Position numbers and translations under genes: made by a program. Shown piece by piece: positions 43,261 to 51,841 of a DNA stretch of 54,357 nt. Under the pieces are notes generated by a model. The model did no database searches. It saw only the letters and a list, made by a program, of their open reading frames with translations, and was not told the origin of the DNA. Within the stretch, counting starts at the first letter, position 1. Each line of letters begins with the position of its first letter. Source of the stretch: Natronospira sp. (GTDB taxonomy: Bacteria; Pseudomonadota; Gammaproteobacteria; Natronospirales; Natronospiraceae); the NCBI GenBank assembly GCA_003558125.1, contig PWMQ01000065.1, positions 1-54,357 of the forward strand, given 5' to 3'.

Positions 43261-44268
43261 ATGCATATGCCTGAAACCGACAACTTCAAGCCCCTCGATC
43301 GGCGTCTGTCCGTTGCACCCATGATGGAATGGACGGATCGGCATTTCCGATACTTTCTGCGCCTGATCAGTCGGCAGACGCTGCTGTACACGGAAATGGT
43401 GCACGCTCGTGCGGTGGTCAACGGAGACCGGGAGCGCTTGCTGGGTTTCTCCGGCTGCGAGCATCCCCTGGCTCTGCAACTGGGTGGCTCGGAGGCATCG
43501 GTGCTGGCGGATGCCGCCGCCATCGCGCAAGAGTGGGGCTATGACGAGGTCAATCTCAATGTCGGCTGCCCCAGTGACCGGGTCCAGTCAGGGCGTTTCG
43601 GCGCCTGTCTGATGCGGGAACCGGACACCGTGGCCGCCTGCGTCGCTGCCATGCAGGACCGTGTGGACATACCGGTCACCATCAAATGCCGAATCGGGGT
43701 GGATGAACAGGACAGCGACCAGGCATTGGCCGCCTTCGTTGATACCGTCAGTCGCGCCGGCTGCCGCCACTTCATCGTTCACGCCCGCAAGGCCTGGCTC
43801 AAGGGCCTGAGTCCGAAGGAGAACCGGGAGAAGCCGCCCTTGAACTATGAGCGGGTTGAGCGGCTGGCGGCGGAATTCCCCGGGCTGGAGATCGCCATCA
43901 ACGGCGGCATCGGCGGGCTGGACCAGGCCGAAGCGTTCTTGAAGCAATTCCATGGCGTGATGATCGGCCGGGCCGCCTGCAGCAATCCCTGGCTGCTGGC
44001 GGAAGCCGGCGGGCGAATCTTCAAGCGCAACACGGCACCGGAAAGCCGGACGGCAGTGGCCCTGGCCTATGCCGACTACTGCGCCGACATGCACCAGGCC
44101 GGTGTTCCCCGCAGCATGCTGCTGCGAAATATCCACGGCCTGTTCCAGGGCGTGCCCGGCGCCCGTCAGTGGCGCCGGACCCTGTCTGAATCCATGAGCG
44201 GCAAGCTTGCCCCGGACGCCATCATCCATCGTGCCTTGGACGCGGTACCGGCAACGGACGCTGCCTGA
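43261..44268 (+). CDS. dusA: tRNA-dihydrouridine(20/20a) synthase DusA
   Basis: This 335-residue FMN enzyme reduces uridine 20/20a in the D-loop of tRNA with NADPH. Catalytic Cys103 is in NLNVGCPSDRVQSGRFGACL, a stretch specific to DusA, and VAPMMEWTDRHFRYF opens the TIM barrel. KAWLKGLSPKENR and NGGIGGLDQAEAF, with the GRAACSNPW segment, also fit. It starts 60 bp after typA. The convergent M28 peptidase ends 14 bp after it. Confidence 0.96.
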   Translation: MHMPETDNFKPLDRRLSVAPMMEWTDRHFRYFLRLISRQTLLYTEMVHARAVVNGDRERLLGFSGCEHPLALQLGGSEASVLADAAAIAQEWGYDEVNLNVGCPSDRVQSGRFGACLMREPDTVAACVAAMQDRVDIPVTIKCRIGVDEQDSDQALAAFVDTVSRAGCRHFIVHARKAWLKGLSPKENREKPPLNYERVERLAAEFPGLEIAINGGIGGLDQAEAFLKQFHGVMIGRAACSNPWLLAEAGGRIFKRNTAPESRTAVALAYADYCADMHQAGVPRSMLLRNIHGLFQGVPGARQWRRTLSESMSGKLAPDAIIHRALDAVPATDAA

Positions 44269-44281
44269 TAGTTACCAGGCC

Positions 44282-45736
44282 TCAGTCATCAGCGTCAGGG
44301 GTTGGCCGAAGCTCGACATCCATATTGGCTGCCATCCAGGTCAGCGCCGCATAGACCGCCACGTTCTGGCGAAGTTGTTCCGGGTCCACCTTGTCCAGAG
44401 TGTCGTTGATGGTGTGGTGGATGTCGAAATAGGGTGCGGCATCCTGAAGCGGATCCAGGACAGGCATGCCGAGGGCACGCAGGGGAATGAAATCGGGAAT
44501 GCCATAGCCCTCATTGCTACCCATTTCCACACCCAGCGGTTCAATCAACTGATGCAGGGCGCGGGCCACGGGCATGGCGTCTTCATTGATGACCGTATCG
44601 AATCGCCAGACTTCGAACGCACCCAGGTCAGCCCCAATCCCCACATAATGTTCATCAATGCGGTTGCGCCGGTTCTCCGCATAGGTGCGGGCGCCTGACA
44701 GGCCGAATTCCTCATTGGCGAACAAAACCACGCGAATGGTCCGGCGCGGCTGTTCATCCATCTGGCGAATCATGTGTGCCACCGTGGTCACAATGCCGAC
44801 ACAGGCCGCCGCATCATGAGCGCCGGGAGTGATGTCCCAGGAATCCAGGTGAGCCCCCAACAGCACCACCCCGGCATCGGGATCCGAGCCGGGAATCTCG
44901 CCAATCACATTGGCGGACGTCGTGGGCTCCAGATTGCGTGATGTCAGACGCAAGCGAAGGGTAACCGGGCGCCCGGTCTCAATCTGCCGTTCCAGCAAGT
45001 CCGCATCCGGGTTGGACAGGGCCGCCGCCGGGATGCGTTTGACGTCCTCGGGGAATCGGGTGCCGCCGGTATGGGCGACGCGCTGGTCGGAGCTGCCAAT
45101 GGAGCGAATCACCGTGGCCACCGCACCCTTCTCAGAAGCGAGGGCCGGCCCGGCCGAGCGATTGGCGACCGCTTCCGAATAACCGGAAGGGTCCCGGCGG
45201 CGTTCCATTCGCTGACTGAAGAAAACGATATGCCCCTCGACCTGGGAACGGCTGAGGGATTCCAGCTCCTCCAGATCATGGACCTGCAGTACCGGTGCCT
45301 CGATTCCTTCTTCGGGTGTGCCGATGGAGCCGCCCAGGGCAACCGCCACCAGCTCCTGCGGGTAGGGTGCGGTGATCTCTGCCGAGATTTCGCCTCGCAC
45401 CCAGCGGGGCACTTCCACTTCCTCGGCCTGGATATTCTGAAAGCCCAGTTCCCGGAACTGTGTCAGTGCCCAGCTCACCGCTGCCCGGTCGCCGTCAGTA
45501 CCGGCGAATCGCGGGCCCACCTTGGTGAGAAGCTCCTCGGTCAGGTCCCAGGCCAGTTGGTCTTCCAGGCCCTGCTGCTTGAGACTGCGGGCGGTCTCCA
45601 ACAGATTCGACGGGAGTTCGGCGATCTCTTTTTCGGCATCTGCCTGGTCGTTGATGTCCGCTTCCGCCAATGCGACGGCGGACAGCGGGAGGGCCAGCAG
45701 GCCGGTGAACAGGGCCGAAAGTAACTGCCTGGACAT
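44282..45736 (-). CDS. Exported M28-family metallopeptidase
   Basis: A 484-residue exopeptidase-type enzyme. The signal peptide covers about residues 1-24 (LLSALFTGLLALPLSAVALAEA in pieces). A PA-domain-like insert precedes the M28 catalytic core with zinc ligands in LLGAHLDSWD (His, Asp), the catalytic Glu pair in FANEEFGLSGA, and the late His in DIHHTINDTLDK. It probably trims amino acids from peptides in the periplasm or outside. GGAGTG upstream of ATG 45736 sets the start; a longer frame to 45805 has no ribosome-binding site. Confidence 0.9.
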   Translation of the reverse strand: MSRQLLSALFTGLLALPLSAVALAEADINDQADAEKEIAELPSNLLETARSLKQQGLEDQLAWDLTEELLTKVGPRFAGTDGDRAAVSWALTQFRELGFQNIQAEEVEVPRWVRGEISAEITAPYPQELVAVALGGSIGTPEEGIEAPVLQVHDLEELESLSRSQVEGHIVFFSQRMERRRDPSGYSEAVANRSAGPALASEKGAVATVIRSIGSSDQRVAHTGGTRFPEDVKRIPAAALSNPDADLLERQIETGRPVTLRLRLTSRNLEPTTSANVIGEIPGSDPDAGVVLLGAHLDSWDITPGAHDAAACVGIVTTVAHMIRQMDEQPRRTIRVVLFANEEFGLSGARTYAENRRNRIDEHYVGIGADLGAFEVWRFDTVINEDAMPVARALHQLIEPLGVEMGSNEGYGIPDFIPLRALGMPVLDPLQDAAPYFDIHHTINDTLDKVDPEQLRQNVAVYAALTWMAANMDVELRPTPDADD

Positions 45737-45862
45737 GAAAGACACTCCAATCCCGATAGTGGTGATTTGCCAAGGGGCGGACGCGGCCGGGGAATCCAAG
45801 TACAATGCGGCGGCCCGCCCAAAAGGGCGACATTATCACAGGAATAGCCACTACCGGGGAAG

Positions 45863-46690
45863 ATGATGGCCAGCAAGCAGAAGCGTCGAGGCAAACCCAG
45901 AATGGCCGATGAGGCCGACCGCCATGTCCTTTACGAGTCCTCCGTACAGGAGCCCGAGGCGGAAATGGACTTCGTTGAGGCCACCTTCGAGGAAATCCGT
46001 GGCCGGGAAGCGAAGAGTTTACGCGAGGATTTCTGCGGAACCGGTTTCTCCTCGGCGGAATGGGTTCGGCGCAACCCGGAACATACCGCCGTGGGCGTGG
46101 ATATTGACGCCGAGGTGCTGGCCTGGGGCCGGGACAACCACATTGCCCGCCTGCCGGCCGAGGCACGCAGCCGAATTCGCCTGATCGAGGCGGACGTGTT
46201 GACCGCCGAAACCGAAGCCGTGGATGCCTTGCTGGCCATGAACTTCAGCTACTACCTGTTCAAATCCCGGGACCAGCTCAGAAAGTATTTCGAGCGTGCC
46301 CGAGAAAACCTGGTTGAGGACGGCGTGCTGTTCCTGGACGCCTTCGGCGGCTATGACGCCTTCCGTGAACTGGAAGAAGAACGGGAATGTGACGGCTTCG
46401 ATTACATCTGGGACCAGGCACACTATGACCCCATCACCGGGGACATGACCTGTCATATCCACTTTGCCTTTCCGGATGGCTCGGAAATGAAAAAGGCCTT
46501 CACCTATCACTGGCGCATGTGGACGCTGCCGGAGATTCAGGAGATTCTCCGCGAGGCGGGATTCCCCCGGGTCACGGTTTACTGGGAGGGCACCGACGAG
46601 GAGACCGGGGAAGGGGATGGCGAATTCACCCCGGCCGCCCACGGCGAAGCCGATGCCGGCTGGATCTGTTACGTGGTGGCCGAGCGCTAG
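45863..46690 (+). CDS. Class I SAM-dependent methyltransferase
   Basis: A 275-residue methyltransferase with a shifted motif I (LREDFCGTGFSSAEWV) and motif II acidic strand AVGVDIDAEVLAWG. IRLIEADVL and LLAMNFSYYLFKSRDQLRKYF follow, then a C-terminal part with YHWRMWTLPEIQEILREAGF. The DFCGTGFSS form is common in a group of uncharacterised bacterial methyltransferases; the substrate is unknown. It is transcribed towards the pseudokinase gene, with 21 bp between the ends. Confidence 0.85.
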   Translation: MMASKQKRRGKPRMADEADRHVLYESSVQEPEAEMDFVEATFEEIRGREAKSLREDFCGTGFSSAEWVRRNPEHTAVGVDIDAEVLAWGRDNHIARLPAEARSRIRLIEADVLTAETEAVDALLAMNFSYYLFKSRDQLRKYFERARENLVEDGVLFLDAFGGYDAFRELEEERECDGFDYIWDQAHYDPITGDMTCHIHFAFPDGSEMKKAFTYHWRMWTLPEIQEILREAGFPRVTVYWEGTDEETGEGDGEFTPAAHGEADAGWICYVVAER

Positions 46691-46711
46691 GCGCTCGCCC
46701 ACTCCGGGGCC

Positions 46712-49528
46712 TCAGGTGCCCGCGTGCTGGCGCAGCATGTGGGAATCGGGCAGCAGCAGATGGCCGCGTCGGCCCAGGTCTCTCGCCCGCTCCCGATCCC
46801 CTTCGGCAATGGCTTCCTCGATGGCGGAGAGATAGAGGCTTTCCAACTGCTCTTCCAGCTCTTCATGCCAGCCACGACCCGGCCGCATCCAGGTCAGCAT
46901 CTCGCGCCAGGCGAGCAGTAGCTCGCCGCTCCAAACCGGCGTCATTCGGGGGTCTTCCACCAGGGCCTCGACCTGCTCGCGTCGTTCTGTCAGTCCCTGA
47001 CGTTCAGCTCTCAAGGAAGCAGGGTGATAATCAGCGGCCAACTGCGCCCGGGTCAGTTCCCGGCGCGCGGTGGCCAATTGGTCGGTAGGCCACATGACCG
47101 CTGTGTCCCGGATGAACTCATTGGCTTCCGCCCAGCGTTCTTCCTCTATCAATTGGTCCAGTTCCCGAGCCATCAAGCTGCCAATGATCCCGCTGTGTTC
47201 CACGATCAGCGGATGGCTACCCGTATGGACCAGCAGGGCGCGCCAGTCGTCCTTGAGCGCCAGGGCTTCCTCCACACTGGTCACCGGCAGGCCCCGCTCG
47301 ACCGCCGGCAGCAGGTCCGCGGCGGCCTGCTCGGCTGCCCGGGTTTCCGCCTGGACCAGTGCTTCTCGCAAGGCTTCGGAGATCACCGCCTGATCGTCGA
47401 ATATCCGCTCGCCGGCTTCCACAAGCTCACGTACCCTGACCGGGTCGGCCTCGGCGACGGCCTCTGCCGCGGCATCACGATAATGACCGTGCCAGTATTC
47501 CGTGTCGGCCATTTCGTGATCCGTCTGCAGTCGTTGCAACTGGTTCAGCAGAGTGGGCACATCGTCCTCTTCCTCGCGGATACCCAATGCGCCCTGGTCG
47601 GCAAGCGCCTGCAGTCGGGCCGTGATCGTGTTCACAAACGCCGTTTCCGCCGCTTCCACCTCGGGGCGAAGGGCGCGTAATGCCTGGGCTTCCGGGAAGT
47701 GACGGAGGCCTTCGGTCAACAGCAGATCCGCTTCCAGGGGGTCATTGTCATCAATGGCGCGCTCCACGGCATTGGCATAGTGCCTGACCGCCGAGTCCTC
47801 CACCCGGGGGAGAATGGCTTCCCGCTCATCCGCATCCAGCATTCTCAGGCTGCCGCGCAGGGCAGGCCATCCTTCCTGATCGATGGACGCTGCCTGCTGT
47901 TCATGCTGACGGCTCTCCAGCCAGTTCTGCAGCGGTATCCAGGCAGCAGCCACTGCCACCACCACCCCTGCGGCCGCCGCCAGAGGCGCCTTGGGCAGCG
48001 GGCCCCGCCGGATGGCCAGGTCTTGCATGAATTCATCGACAGAGTTCGGGCGGTCGCTCCGGTAGACCGCAAAGCCTTTTGCCAGCACCTTGCGTTGATA
48101 CCGGGTCAGGCCTTTGATTCGCGGGGTGGGCAGATCCTTCTCCAGCCGCCGCAGACCCGATTGACCATTGAACGGGTGGCCACCATTGAGCAGGCCTGCC
48201 GTGATACAGGCCAGGGCATAGATATCATCGGCCGGCGTCGGCGGGGCGCCTTCCATGACTTCAAGGGTGAGGTAGGCGTCCATGGGGTCCATCTGTTCGA
48301 TCTCCGTGGACCCGGCCTGCGAGCCTGGCGGCTCCTTGCCAAACAATGCCAGCCGCAAGCCAAAGTCACCCACCTTGATCCGGTCTTCTTCGTCGATCAG
48401 TATGCTGGCGGGTTTCAGATCGCCATGGCAGACATCGGCTTGGTGAGCCACCTTCAGCGCTTCGGCGATCTGCCCGATGATTTTCATTGCCCGATCCACG
48501 GGCAGGCCCTTGACGCATTCACGCCGGATGAACCGGGCCAGCGTCATGCCGGCGGGCAATTCCGTCACGATCCAGGCTTGGCCCTCATCCCGGTGCAAGG
48601 CACTGGGGTTGAGCAATCTCTGATGCTGCAGCCGACGCATGCGCTTGATGATTGCCTCGGTGCGGCGCAGCACGTCCTCTCGGCCTGCCAGGGCGGACGG
48701 CAATATACGGATGCCGCACATCTGTTCATTGGGGTCGGTGCTCTCGCTCTCCAGGTCCCGTGCCCGGTAAACCGCGCCATAGGGGTCATGGCTGACCCGG
48801 GACAGCAGCTCGAAGCGCCCACCCAGCAGCGCCCCCACCATGGTTGTGGTTCGGCCCACACCCCGGGGTTCATCGTCGTCAGTCGGGCCCTCATCCGGCC
48901 GGCTTTCATGGCTAGAGGGAAGCGAACCGCGGGTTTCCATCACCACCTGGTGATCGGGATCAGCGTCCGCGTCCTCCGTGTCCGCCGGCCCATCGTCTTC
49001 GGATGCAGAGGCCGTGGCTTCTTCGCCAGACTCCTCGGGCTGAATGGGGGGCAGTCCGCCTTTATCCTCGGATCGGCCGGTGATCTGATCCATGGCCCCG
49101 GTGGCACCAGCGGGCGGCTTGTCTTCCTGGGGGCCTTCATCGGCAGCCCCGTCCTCCTCTGACGCGGAATCATCATCGACAAGCTCCACGCCACCGCGGG
49201 GCTTGGCCGGCTCTTCGGCCGGTTCCAGGCTCAGTTCCAGCAAGTCGTCATCACCCTGCTTGTTGTCACCCGCACCATTACTGTCGCTCGGCGTCTGCAG
49301 CTCGGCCAGGCCCGGCCCGGCGCTGTGGAGCTGGTCGAGACACTCGCGAATTGTCCGGGCCTGGGAGGAGGGCAGCCCCTTCTGCTGGGACAGGTCCACC
49401 CGGTCGTAAAGGCCCTGCAGTTCCGAATCGGACTCTATTTCCCCCACACGCTTTCTAATCTCTTCCACTGCGGGGCCGAGAGCAATCTCCTCGTTCCGCA
49501 GCTCTTCGAGAATATCGTCAATGACCAT
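46712..49528 (-). CDS. Large pseudokinase-like Ser/Thr kinase-fold membrane protein
   Basis: A 938-residue protein. A short helical domain (1-80) and a long acidic disordered stretch (about 85-225) precede a Hanks-type kinase fold (about 238-505), one membrane helix (about 514-533, PLAAAAGVVVAVAAAWIPL), and a periplasmic helical region with TPR-like repeats to the end. Key kinase residues are changed: the glycine loop is SHDPYGAVY, the VAIK lysine is Arg274 (CGIRILP), HRD is HGD (Asp370 kept), and the following Asn is Ser375. DFG is intact (388-390). It may bind but not phosphorylate. ATG 49528 with GGGGAGA is preferred to TTG 49540. Confidence 0.8.
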   Translation of the reverse strand: MVIDDILEELRNEEIALGPAVEEIRKRVGEIESDSELQGLYDRVDLSQQKGLPSSQARTIRECLDQLHSAGPGLAELQTPSDSNGAGDNKQGDDDLLELSLEPAEEPAKPRGGVELVDDDSASEEDGAADEGPQEDKPPAGATGAMDQITGRSEDKGGLPPIQPEESGEEATASASEDDGPADTEDADADPDHQVVMETRGSLPSSHESRPDEGPTDDDEPRGVGRTTTMVGALLGGRFELLSRVSHDPYGAVYRARDLESESTDPNEQMCGIRILPSALAGREDVLRRTEAIIKRMRRLQHQRLLNPSALHRDEGQAWIVTELPAGMTLARFIRRECVKGLPVDRAMKIIGQIAEALKVAHQADVCHGDLKPASILIDEEDRIKVGDFGLRLALFGKEPPGSQAGSTEIEQMDPMDAYLTLEVMEGAPPTPADDIYALACITAGLLNGGHPFNGQSGLRRLEKDLPTPRIKGLTRYQRKVLAKGFAVYRSDRPNSVDEFMQDLAIRRGPLPKAPLAAAAGVVVAVAAAWIPLQNWLESRQHEQQAASIDQEGWPALRGSLRMLDADEREAILPRVEDSAVRHYANAVERAIDDNDPLEADLLLTEGLRHFPEAQALRALRPEVEAAETAFVNTITARLQALADQGALGIREEEDDVPTLLNQLQRLQTDHEMADTEYWHGHYRDAAAEAVAEADPVRVRELVEAGERIFDDQAVISEALREALVQAETRAAEQAAADLLPAVERGLPVTSVEEALALKDDWRALLVHTGSHPLIVEHSGIIGSLMARELDQLIEEERWAEANEFIRDTAVMWPTDQLATARRELTRAQLAADYHPASLRAERQGLTERREQVEALVEDPRMTPVWSGELLLAWREMLTWMRPGRGWHEELEEQLESLYLSAIEEAIAEGDRERARDLGRRGHLLLPDSHMLRQHAGT

Positions 49529-50183
49529 GCGTCTCCCCAAGACCCTGAATGGACGGCTATTGCAAGATTTTGGTCATATTGCCACGCCTAATACAAGGCC
49601 GCAGCACAAAGACCCACAGGCAGACGAACCTCACCTGCTCAGTGTGGACAAAAAAGCCCACCTTCCAGAGAAGACGGGCCCGGCCACCTGAATACGCCGG
49701 TCGCCACGTGAAAATCCATCCAAATCCGCTATGCTTGTCTGAAAGCCACGGACAGGCGAGCCTGAATGCCTAGACCGACCCCAAACAGCCCCAGACCCGA
49801 CCGCAAGCCAACGGCAGGCGACCTGCCGGCCTGTCGGCCCCCGCAAGCCCTTCTACCGCAACCCCCGCCAAACCGCATCAAGGCACCGTATCCGTCACGA
49901 GTGACGACCTCACAGAGATGCCTCGTGGCAAGTTGGGTGTCGGTCGCCAACCGGGTGCGGCAAACGGTGTCGATAGGCGCTGTGCATACATACAGTATCA
50001 TTGGTTTCACAAAATGCGGAAGTCAAACGAATACAGGGAAATCCCCGGCAAAAACCGCTAGGGTGTTGATGAAAGGAGAATTTTGGAATCCCGAATTGCG
50101 GAAGGCGCGGAGTTATGCGGAAGTCGCGATATTGCAATAACACCGCCAGCGGTCCATTTAGCTGTTATGTACAAGGAGGCTAG
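49529..50183. other. Gene-poor left flank of the cassette array; no integrase found
   Basis: This 655-bp stretch lies between the minus-strand pseudokinase gene and the first plus-strand cassette, where a divergent intI and attI might be expected. I see no tyrosine recombinase reading frame or remnant on either strand. Frames here are proline-rich and lack ribosome-binding sites. Near its right end are three GTT-core motifs (50065, 50112, 50164), and the last one forms the boundary of the first cassette. Confidence 0.55.
50069..50168 (+). other. Candidate micro-cassette, or attI-like left boundary
   Basis: An inverted pair ATAACA (50137-50142) / TGTTAT (50163-50168) with an inner CCGC/GCGG hairpin resembles a very short attC. 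A 23-codon frame (50069-50140, starting MKGEFWNPEL) ends with its TAA inside the left TAAC, just as the other cassettes in this array do. The site is shorter than usual attC (57 bp or more), and the frame may be fortuitous. Confidence 0.3.
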
Positions 50184-50423
50184 GTGAGTCCTACAGTATT
50201 CAGAGAAAAGGGATATCGGTTTTTCTTCTTCTCCCGAGAAGAGCCGCGGATGCATGTTCATGTGATATCGGGAGATGGAGAAGCCAAGTTCTGGCTAGAA
50301 CCTGAGCTTCAACTGGCCCGCAACTATCGGTATAGCCGGCCACAACTGAAAGAGATCGAATCCCTAATAGAGGTGCATTACGATGAGCTTACCAACGCTT
50401 GGAAACAGCACTTCGGAAGTTGA
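50184..50423 (+). CDS. Cassette 1a: DUF4160 protein
   Basis: This 79-residue protein is a typical DUF4160 member: MSPTVFREKGYRFFFFSRE opens it, then HVHVISGDGEAKFWLEP and a helical C-terminus. DUF4160 and DUF2442 are often encoded together and are proposed as toxin-antitoxin-like pairs, common in integron cassettes; the activity is not proven. It starts with GTG 50184 eight bases after AGGAGG. It overlaps the next gene by 41 bp in another frame. Confidence 0.88.
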   Translation: MSPTVFREKGYRFFFFSREEPRMHVHVISGDGEAKFWLEPELQLARNYRYSRPQLKEIESLIEVHYDELTNAWKQHFGS

Positions 50424-50649
50424 GGTGACCAATATTTCGAGTCACGGCGTGTGGCTTCTTGCTCACGATAAGGAGCTTTTCATGCCCTATGAGGAATTCC
50501 CGTGGTTTAAGGACCAGCCGGTAAAATCGATCCTCCATGTCGAGGAGCCTTCGCCAGGTCATTATTACTGGCCGGACCTCGATGTCGATTTAACGGAGGA
50601 GATTATCGAGCACCCGGAAAGGTTCCCAAACCGTGCGAAAAGTACATAA
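50383..50649 (+). CDS. Cassette 1b: DUF2442 protein
   Basis: An 88-residue DUF2442 protein. Signature stretches are VTNISSHGVWLLAHDKELF, MPYEEFPWFKD and the ending DLTEEIIEHPERFP. It starts inside the DUF4160 gene and its stop codon lies in the R'' box of attC 1. Overlap suggests fixed stoichiometry with DUF4160, as expected for a stabilising pair that resists cassette loss. I infer the antitoxin role from family context only. Confidence 0.88.
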   Translation: MSLPTLGNSTSEVEVTNISSHGVWLLAHDKELFMPYEEFPWFKDQPVKSILHVEEPSPGHYYWPDLDVDLTEEIIEHPERFPNRAKST

Positions 50650-50716
50650 CCATGCCTTGCAGCCGACAGCGGCTCCGCTCCGCTCTGCCGCTGCTGGCTG
50701 AAGGCAGGCGTTGGGC
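50644..50716 (+). repeat. attC 1 (73 bp)
   Basis: R'' is ACATAACC and R' is GTTGGGC. The inner arms TGCCTTGCAGCC and GGCTGAAGGCA pair with one unpaired base, as IntI needs for strand choice. Confidence 0.85.
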
Positions 50717-50758
50717 CGCAGGCCGCGTCCTACTGGAAAAGTCAGGATGGAAAAGTAA

Positions 50759-51085
50759 GTGGTTCCGCCAATAATCGTCAATGAGAATGGTGATATTCAG
50801 CTTTTTCGGTCGATGGAGGAGGCTGGTAGGGCGATGGAGCCCATTGATGTCCGTAATGAAGAGTACAAGGCATACGACGCTGAAGGGTATCCACTGCACC
50901 TCGATGTCGAGGGAAACCTCGTCGTCATCACTGATCGTCAGGGTGATGGATGCCAGAAAGAGGAGTTGGAGCGCGATCTGCGGAGCTTCTTGGAGAGGGC
51001 TCGTACAGAGGTGCCTGGAGTCGGCGGCATGCGGCTCGAAGACCTAATTCGAGTTTATGTCGAGGAGTTTGGTTATGCGATATAA
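50759..51085 (+). CDS. Cassette 2: hypothetical small acidic protein
   Basis: A 108-residue protein without a signal peptide or membrane helix: PPIIVNENGDIQLFRSMEEA opens it, then AMEPIDVRNEEYKAYDAEGY and a helical end. The look resembles small acidic proteins found in many cassettes, some of them thought to be immunity-like, but I do not recognise the family. It starts with GTG 50759 after GGATGG. The stop is next to the R'' of attC 2. Confidence 0.75.
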   Translation: MVPPIIVNENGDIQLFRSMEEAGRAMEPIDVRNEEYKAYDAEGYPLHLDVEGNLVVITDRQGDGCQKEELERDLRSFLERARTEVPGVGGMRLEDLIRVYVEEFGYAI

Positions 51086-51184
51086 GCCCAACAAGGCGCT
51101 CGAGTTCGCTCCGGCCCTGGCCGGGCCTCCGCCGGACGGGTTTTTCGCTCCGCTACAAACCCGCCGCTCAGCTCGGCGTTGGGG
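51086..51184 (+). repeat. attC 2 (99 bp), near-identical to attC 4
   Basis: R'' GCCCAAC and R' GTTGGGG bound a long imperfect palindrome with GGCGCTCGAG / CAGCTCGGCG arms. Over the inner 91 bases it differs from attC 4 at only four positions. Confidence 0.92.
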
Positions 51185-51202
51185 CGCGAAGGGAGAGTAG
51201 CA

Positions 51203-51757
51203 ATGACGACCGCATATGTTAGCTACTACGATGTCATAAATGAACAGAAGGCCAAGAGCCTCATGCAGGCGAGTAGTGAAATACTTGCGCAGACAAAAGC
51301 TAGCAAAATGCATTTCCTGTTTTCCTCGCAGGGTGGCTCAGTCGACGCGGGGGTTGTTCTCTATAACTTCTTTAGGGCTTTGCCGGTTCCAATGGTGATG
51401 CATAACATCGGCAGCATTGACTCAATTGCGAATGTGATATTTCTCGCTGCCGATGAGCGCTACGCGAACGCAAACTCGACGTTCTTATATCATGGAATCA
51501 ATTGGAATTTTTCGAAGGGGTCTTCGCTCTCCTGGACGCAGCTTCAAGAAACAGTCAGCAGATTCAAGGGCGATGAGGGAAAGATCATCGACATCATCAG
51601 TCAGAGAACCGCGCTTACAGCCGAGGAGCTAAAGGCGCTTTTCCATCAAGGAGAGACAAAGGGGGCAGCCTTTGCCGAGGAGAAGGGCATTATTCAAAGT
51701 GTTGAAGACATAAAGGTTCCTGCCGGCGCACCCTTCTTCGCGTTGAATTTTGCGTAG
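51203..51757 (+). CDS. Cassette 3: ClpP-fold serine protease homologue
   Basis: A 184-residue protein of the ClpP/crotonase-like serine peptidase fold. The oxyanion-type glycines are in FSSQGGSVDAGVVLYNFF (Gly44-Gly45); the likely nucleophile is Ser74 in GSIDSIANVIFLAADERYA; the likely His is His97 in TFLYHGINW. These match ClpP SPGGSV, the ASMA-type serine and MIHQP in order and spacing. The sequence has neither a ClpP propeptide nor a recognisable ClpX-docking context, and no ATPase is encoded nearby. It could be a defence or regulatory protease. GGGAGAG upstream of ATG 51203 sets the start. Confidence 0.75.
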   Translation: MTTAYVSYYDVINEQKAKSLMQASSEILAQTKASKMHFLFSSQGGSVDAGVVLYNFFRALPVPMVMHNIGSIDSIANVIFLAADERYANANSTFLYHGINWNFSKGSSLSWTQLQETVSRFKGDEGKIIDIISQRTALTAEELKALFHQGETKGAAFAEEKGIIQSVEDIKVPAGAPFFALNFA

Positions 51758-51766
51758 CACAATGCG

Positions 51767-51838
51767 CCCCAACAAGAGATTGCACGGGACAGCGTGTTCG
51801 CTGCGCTCACCCTCTGCCCGTGAACCTAGGCGTTAAGT
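51767..51838 (+). repeat. attC 3 (72 bp)
   Basis: R'' CCCCAAC and R' GTTAAGT, with inner complementary CACGGG/CCCGTG arms. The stop codon of cassette 3 lies nine bases before R''. Confidence 0.88.
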
Positions 51839-51841
51839 GTT

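Noticed and set aside
49766-50140. 124-codon plus-strand frame before the cassette array, considered as integrase remnant or real gene
   Set aside because: Proline/arginine-rich start, no tyrosine-recombinase motifs (no R...HxxR...Y), and no ribosome-binding site.
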